Both the position numbers and the translations under genes were made by a program. From CAYWGR01 sp964458015 (GTDB lineage: Bacteria; Planctomycetota; Planctomycetia; Pirellulales; Thermoguttaceae), in NCBI GenBank assembly GCA_964458015.1, contig CAYWGR010000030.1, positions 1-38,187 on the forward strand: a stretch of DNA of 38,187 bases, in the 5' to 3' direction. The notes under the pieces are model-generated. The model was not told the origin of the DNA. It did not search any database and saw only the letters and a list, made by a program, of their open reading frames with translations. Of the stretch, positions 34,637 through 38,187 are shown one piece after another. Numbering within the stretch: position 1 is the first letter of the stretch; every line of letters begins with the position of its first letter.

Positions 34637-35569
34637 TTACATGGATAATCCGAAATACAGGTAGTTAAGTAAAAACGGTCCGACGATAATCAGCACCGTG
34701 GAAACCATCACCAATACGCCGGGCAGCAGCATGTTCACGCCCGCCTCACCCGCGACAAGCTCGGCCCGCTGGGTGCGTTTGATCCGCAACACGTCCGCCT
34801 GGGTCCGAAAGATCCCGGCCAAGGGCGTGCCAAGGGTCTCACCTTGCAGGATCGAATTGATGATGCTGGTGATTTCATCGTCGTTCAGACGATTGCGCAT
34901 CGCCACGAAGGCTTCCGAGCGTGTCTTGCCCATGTTCATGTCGGCCAATACCCGGCCAAACTCTTGGGCGACCGGATGGCCCTCGAATTCTTCCACCGAC
35001 TGGCGCATGGCGTTGATGAAGGTGGAACCGGCTTGCATCAGCAGCGTCAGTAGATCCAACAGAAACGGCATCCGGCGTTTGATTTGATGGAGCCGGGATC
35101 TCGCCCGATCGGCCAAACGCCGTCGCAGGAGCCATACCGTCAGGATGACCGCCATCACGGCCGGAACGAAGCCGTTTTCGCCAAACCACAGAAAGAACAC
35201 ATAGACATACACGGGTGTCAGGAACAGGGAAACTAACTGGATCTTGCCGAGATATTCTTCGGCCAGCCAGAATCGCGGCAACCCTGCCACCTGGATCTCG
35301 CGTTGGACGGTCGGCAGGCTTTCCGCAAAAATCTTGCGGTTCAACCGCCCCAGCCCTTGGATCGCCGGTTGGAACAGCCGATAGAAAACATCCGTCCGGC
35401 GCAGTTCATTGATCCGGCTGATGTCGTACCGCCACTCCGCGCCTTGCTGAAGATCTTCGCTTGCCAGAAGTCGAATAATCCACCAAGCCGCCACGGCAAC
35501 GGCCAGGCCGATGACGATATTGCCGGTCCACAGGATTCCTATCTTTGATGCGATCTGCGCGAATAACAT
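34637..35569 (-). CDS. tadC: Tad/type II secretion platform protein TadC
   Basis: The 310-aa inner-membrane protein of the T2SF family is one of the paired platform proteins of Flp/Tad pili. Hydrophobic segments lie near the N-terminus (LAVAVAAWWIIRLLA), in the middle (LVSLFLTPVYVYVFFLWF and AVMAVILTVWLL) and at the C-terminus (LVMVSTVLIIVGPFLLNYLYF). The T2SF core is plain: LLDLLTLLMQAGSTFINAM, VAQEFGRVLADMNMGKTRSEAF, and ITSIINSILQGETLGTPLAGIFRTQA. It starts three bases after the tadB stop. The TadC label rather than TadB is by position after the second T2SF gene and by the RAELVAGEAGVNMLLP ending, as in TadC proteins. Confidence 0.88.
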   Translation of the reverse strand: MLFAQIASKIGILWTGNIVIGLAVAVAAWWIIRLLASEDLQQGAEWRYDISRINELRRTDVFYRLFQPAIQGLGRLNRKIFAESLPTVQREIQVAGLPRFWLAEEYLGKIQLVSLFLTPVYVYVFFLWFGENGFVPAVMAVILTVWLLRRRLADRARSRLHQIKRRMPFLLDLLTLLMQAGSTFINAMRQSVEEFEGHPVAQEFGRVLADMNMGKTRSEAFVAMRNRLNDDEITSIINSILQGETLGTPLAGIFRTQADVLRIKRTQRAELVAGEAGVNMLLPGVLVMVSTVLIIVGPFLLNYLYFGLSM

Positions 35570-35572
35570 GGG

Positions 35573-36424
35573 TTAAATATCGGGGTTAAGGATCACGCGA
35601 GCCCAGCCATACGCAATGATGTTGAGCACAATCGCGGCTGCCAGCAGCACTTGGCCCAACATCCGAGTGAACAGGAGTGTCGTATTCACCGGATCGACGA
35701 AATAGTATGCAACGAGGATCAGCGCCGGGGCCATCGCCATGTAAACGGCCGATTTTCGAGCCTGAGCCGTCTCGGCCAGAATCTTCCGTTCCAGCCGCTG
35801 CAACTCCAATACGGATTGGGCGATCCGCTCGACGGTTTCATTCAACCGTCCGCCGCTTTCGTGACTGGCCAGAATCGCGGCGGCGAACAGGGCAAAGTTT
35901 TCACTCCGCAGCCTCTGTTTGGCCTCGGTTAATGTGCGATCCAAGGGTTTGCCCAATTTGTATTCTGCTGCGATCTGATGGAACTCGGCGTTGATCGGTT
36001 TCGGGCACTGGGAGGCCAGGATCTCCATCGACTGGGCCAGTGACAGGCCCGCGCGCACGGCGTTGGCCAACATCACCATTGCGTCGGCCAATTGATCCTC
36101 GATCTTCTGCCGATGCCGTTCCGCCATCCGCCGCAACAGATACCATGGCGCGGCAGCCAGGAATACAACCCCGAGCGTCGCAAAGATCAAACTATTAAGC
36201 CCCAGCCAGAACCCGAAAAACGCGCAGCCGATCAGGATCAACCAGATGAGGAGGTATTTTCGGAGGTTTTGGGTGGAGGCACGCAGGCGGCGGAGCTTTT
36301 CCACAAGATCGCGCTCGATGGCATTGAAACCCAGCGCAAGGTAGCCGCCGCCCGAATAGCTAGCAATTGCCACTGCGAGCCCTATTGTAATACTGCCCAG
36401 CCATACGGTTACGTCGGAATTCAT
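35573..36424 (-). CDS. tadB: Tad/type II secretion platform protein TadB
   Basis: The 283-aa T2SF-family inner-membrane protein pairs with TadC to form the platform that the CpaF ATPase drives. Hydrophobic segments are at the N-terminus (ITIGLAVAIASYSGGGYLAL), at LLIWLILIGCAFFGFWLG, and at the C-terminus (AMAPALILVAYYFV, LLAAAIVLNIIAYGW). The core motif MVMLANAVRAGLSLAQSMEILA with the following HQIAAEYKLGKPLDRTLTEA is typical of TadB. It begins two bases after the cpaF stop, so the two are translationally linked. No prepilin or secretin gene of the system is within the window. Confidence 0.88.
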   Translation of the reverse strand: MNSDVTVWLGSITIGLAVAIASYSGGGYLALGFNAIERDLVEKLRRLRASTQNLRKYLLIWLILIGCAFFGFWLGLNSLIFATLGVVFLAAAPWYLLRRMAERHRQKIEDQLADAMVMLANAVRAGLSLAQSMEILASQCPKPINAEFHQIAAEYKLGKPLDRTLTEAKQRLRSENFALFAAAILASHESGGRLNETVERIAQSVLELQRLERKILAETAQARKSAVYMAMAPALILVAYYFVDPVNTTLLFTRMLGQVLLAAAIVLNIIAYGWARVILNPDI

Positions 36425-36426
36425 AG

Positions 36427-38187
36427 TCAGTTGTCGATTCTCTGGGGTGTTGCAGCGGATATCGCCAGTTGCTCGCCACGACCGTACAAGAACTCCATGT
36501 CCAACAATTCCTTCTCCACCAGCGAATCAATGAACGACGGCAAATAGCCGGTCGCCCGCAACGATGCCGCGTTGCGATAGTTGAAAATGTCATGCAAAAC
36601 AATCTGATTATCTTCAGGATCGTAGCGCAACACCTCCGTGATCTGGGTGACGATCCTGGCCCCGCCGGGCAAACGGCTGATGTGGACGATCAGGTCCAAC
36701 GCCGACGCCAATTGGCGATGGATTGAACTGATGGGCAGATCGGCCGCCATCAATAGGAGCACGTCCAACCGCTCGATTACCTCGCGGGCGCTGTTGGCGT
36801 GGACGGTGGTCATCGAACCGTCATGGCCCGTGTTCATGGCCTGGATCATGTCCAACGCCTCGGGACCGCGACACTCGCCCACGATGATCCGGTCGGGCCG
36901 CATCCGCAAAGCGTTCTTCACCAGATCGCGCACGGTGTACTCACCGGCCCCTTCGATATTCGGCGGCTTCGTTTCCAGCGTCACTACATGCTCCTGGTGC
37001 AAACGTAGTTCGGTGGTGTCCTCGATCGTGACGATCCGCTCCTTGAACGGAATAAAACTGCTCAAGATGTTTAACAGCGTTGTCTTGCCGGTGCCTGTTC
37101 CACCGCTTACTAAAATGTTCCTGCGGTCGAGCACACACGCCCGCAAAAAGTTAGCAGCCGCCGTGGTGACGCAATTCATCTCCACGAGATCGTCCATCCG
37201 CAGACGCTGGATGGGGAATTTTCGGATGGTCAGCGTCGGTCCCTTGCAGGCCAGCGGTGGGATGATCGCATTGACGCGCGAGCCGTCGGGCAAGCGGGCG
37301 TCCACCAGCGGCTGACTCTTATCGATCCTGCGTCCCACTTGGGCAACGATTCGTTCGATGATCGACTCCGTCACTTTGTCGGAGATAAATCGCCGCCCGG
37401 ACTTCTCGATCACGCCGCCCCGTTCAACGTAGATCAAATCGTTGGCCACGACCATGATCTCGGTGACGGTAGGGGCTCGCAACAGGTCTTGCAGCGGCCC
37501 GAAGCCGAAAATCGTGTCCTTCAAGTCCTTTTTCAGAGTCCGCAGAATTAGATATTTGCGCAACTCTTGGTGCAGATGCGGGCGCACAAGCGGAAACACG
37601 CTGTTGAATCGCGTCTCCACGCGATGCACCTGCTGGGTCACGTCTTGGCAATCCTGCATCTCCAATCGTTCGCGAACAAACTGTAACAGGCCGTGCAACT
37701 CGACTTCCCGCTCAGGCACCAACGTAGCCGGTACGTCGAACTCGTTGCTGGTCAATGAGGCCAAGTCGAAAAACTCCGAGCCGGTCTCCATAATCAACTG
37801 GTTGATAAGATGATCGCGGAGCACCAGTCCGGTGATCTCTTCCAACAGCGCTTCATTCCCGACACCGAAAACCCCCAGGTCGCGGCATACGTCCTCGATG
37901 TTGTTTTCCAATAGCAGAATGCTCTGCGAATCGCCACGATTGGCCTCGAACTCGTAAAGATCGAGCCGCTCCAATAGCTTGCGGTGGATGCGCAGTTCCA
38001 ACTCGGCCATGATCGAGCGGAGATGTGCCTCCAATTCGGCGCGAGTGACAACGGCGGCTTTCTCGGCCTCGAACGTAAGCGTATAAGGCCAGATGCGAAT
38101 CTTGGTGCCCGGTTCAAAGGTGGCCGACTGCCCGCCCAGCACCTCTTCATCGCCATCGACAATGGCCTTGGCGATTTCATTGGCCAC
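36427..38187 (-). CDS. cpaF: FHA-domain CpaF/TadA pilus ATPase (5' end cut)
   Basis: The visible 586 residues run off the right edge. The first ~40 (EVLGGQSATFEPGTKIRIWP, then YTLTFE) look like the end of an FHA phosphopeptide-binding domain; the base triplet at the edge is GTG, which is probably an internal Val and not the start. A helical region and the CpaF N-domain follow, then the secretion ATPase core: FGPLQDLLRAPTVTEIMV, Walker A GGTGTGKTTLLN, Asp box TIEDTTEL, Walker B RPDRIIVGECRGPEAL with GHDGSMTTVHANSA. It powers pilus assembly or secretion with TadB and TadC. FHA fusion to CpaF is known in some planctomycetes by my recollection. It is the first visible gene of the operon. Confidence 0.92.
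   Translation of the reverse strand: MANEIAKAIVDGDEEVLGGQSATFEPGTKIRIWPYTLTFEAEKAAVVTRAELEAHLRSIMAELELRIHRKLLERLDLYEFEANRGDSQSILLLENNIEDVCRDLGVFGVGNEALLEEITGLVLRDHLINQLIMETGSEFFDLASLTSNEFDVPATLVPEREVELHGLLQFVRERLEMQDCQDVTQQVHRVETRFNSVFPLVRPHLHQELRKYLILRTLKKDLKDTIFGFGPLQDLLRAPTVTEIMVVANDLIYVERGGVIEKSGRRFISDKVTESIIERIVAQVGRRIDKSQPLVDARLPDGSRVNAIIPPLACKGPTLTIRKFPIQRLRMDDLVEMNCVTTAAANFLRACVLDRRNILVSGGTGTGKTTLLNILSSFIPFKERIVTIEDTTELRLHQEHVVTLETKPPNIEGAGEYTVRDLVKNALRMRPDRIIVGECRGPEALDMIQAMNTGHDGSMTTVHANSAREVIERLDVLLLMAADLPISSIHRQLASALDLIVHISRLPGGARIVTQITEVLRYDPEDNQIVLHDIFNYRNAASLRATGYLPSFIDSLVEKELLDMEFLYGRGEQLAISAATPQRIDN

Overview
The window reads as a chromosomal segment of an uncultured member of the Planctomycetota, most like the Pirellulales. 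It has moderately high GC and long signal-peptide-bearing proteins. Several families are known mainly from that phylum: a DUF1570 HEXXH protein, a small secreted protein rich in Gly and Ser, a 'zinc ribbon + TM' protein, a Ser/Thr kinase fused to a caspase-like domain, and an FHA-CpaF ATPase. This assignment is inference from family memory; no rRNA or marker phylogeny is possible here.

Layout. 1-5442: the 3' end of an AraC-type regulator, followed by a secreted GH99/WbsX-like protein and a 1035-aa GH106-like glycosidase, probably a small carbohydrate-use locus. The GH99-like gene carries a 126-bp palindromic insertion, in frame, inside its signal peptide. 5533-8469 (minus): a PAS-GAF-receiver protein with no kinase domain and a membrane-anchored metallophosphoesterase, probably one transcript. 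9092-10831 (plus): a small two-TM protein and fumarase C.

10850-17212 (minus): a sulfate-uptake operon in the order sbp, ABC ATPase, HypB/UreG-like GTPase, Fe-S protein, cysT, cysW, cysA. A very good sigma-54 promoter lies upstream of sbp, and a GAF-type sigma-54 activator is transcribed divergently (17456-19051). The three genes between sbp and cysT are not standard transporter parts. They form a translationally coupled nucleotide-driven metal or Fe-S module, and they are the best candidate here for an undescribed system.

19123-30063: mostly secreted or envelope proteins of unknown role: an 859-aa propeller-like protein, a secretin-like protein, a DUF1570 protein, an SGNH hydrolase with a small M50-like membrane protease, a 56-aa coiled-coil protein that is easily missed, a CCA/poly(A) nucleotidyltransferase, a small secreted protein and a TPR lipoprotein-like or secreted protein. 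Short palindromic repeats of several unrelated sequences fill the gaps.

30568-38187 (minus): a Tad/Flp pilus or secretion operon, FHA-CpaF ATPase (cut by the window edge), tadB, tadC, zinc-ribbon membrane protein, and a Ser/Thr kinase fused to a caspase-like domain whose catalytic Cys is Ser. The intergenic distances are 0-3 bp. A phosphopeptide-binding domain on the motor ATPase and a kinase in the same operon suggest that the machine is controlled by phosphorylation.
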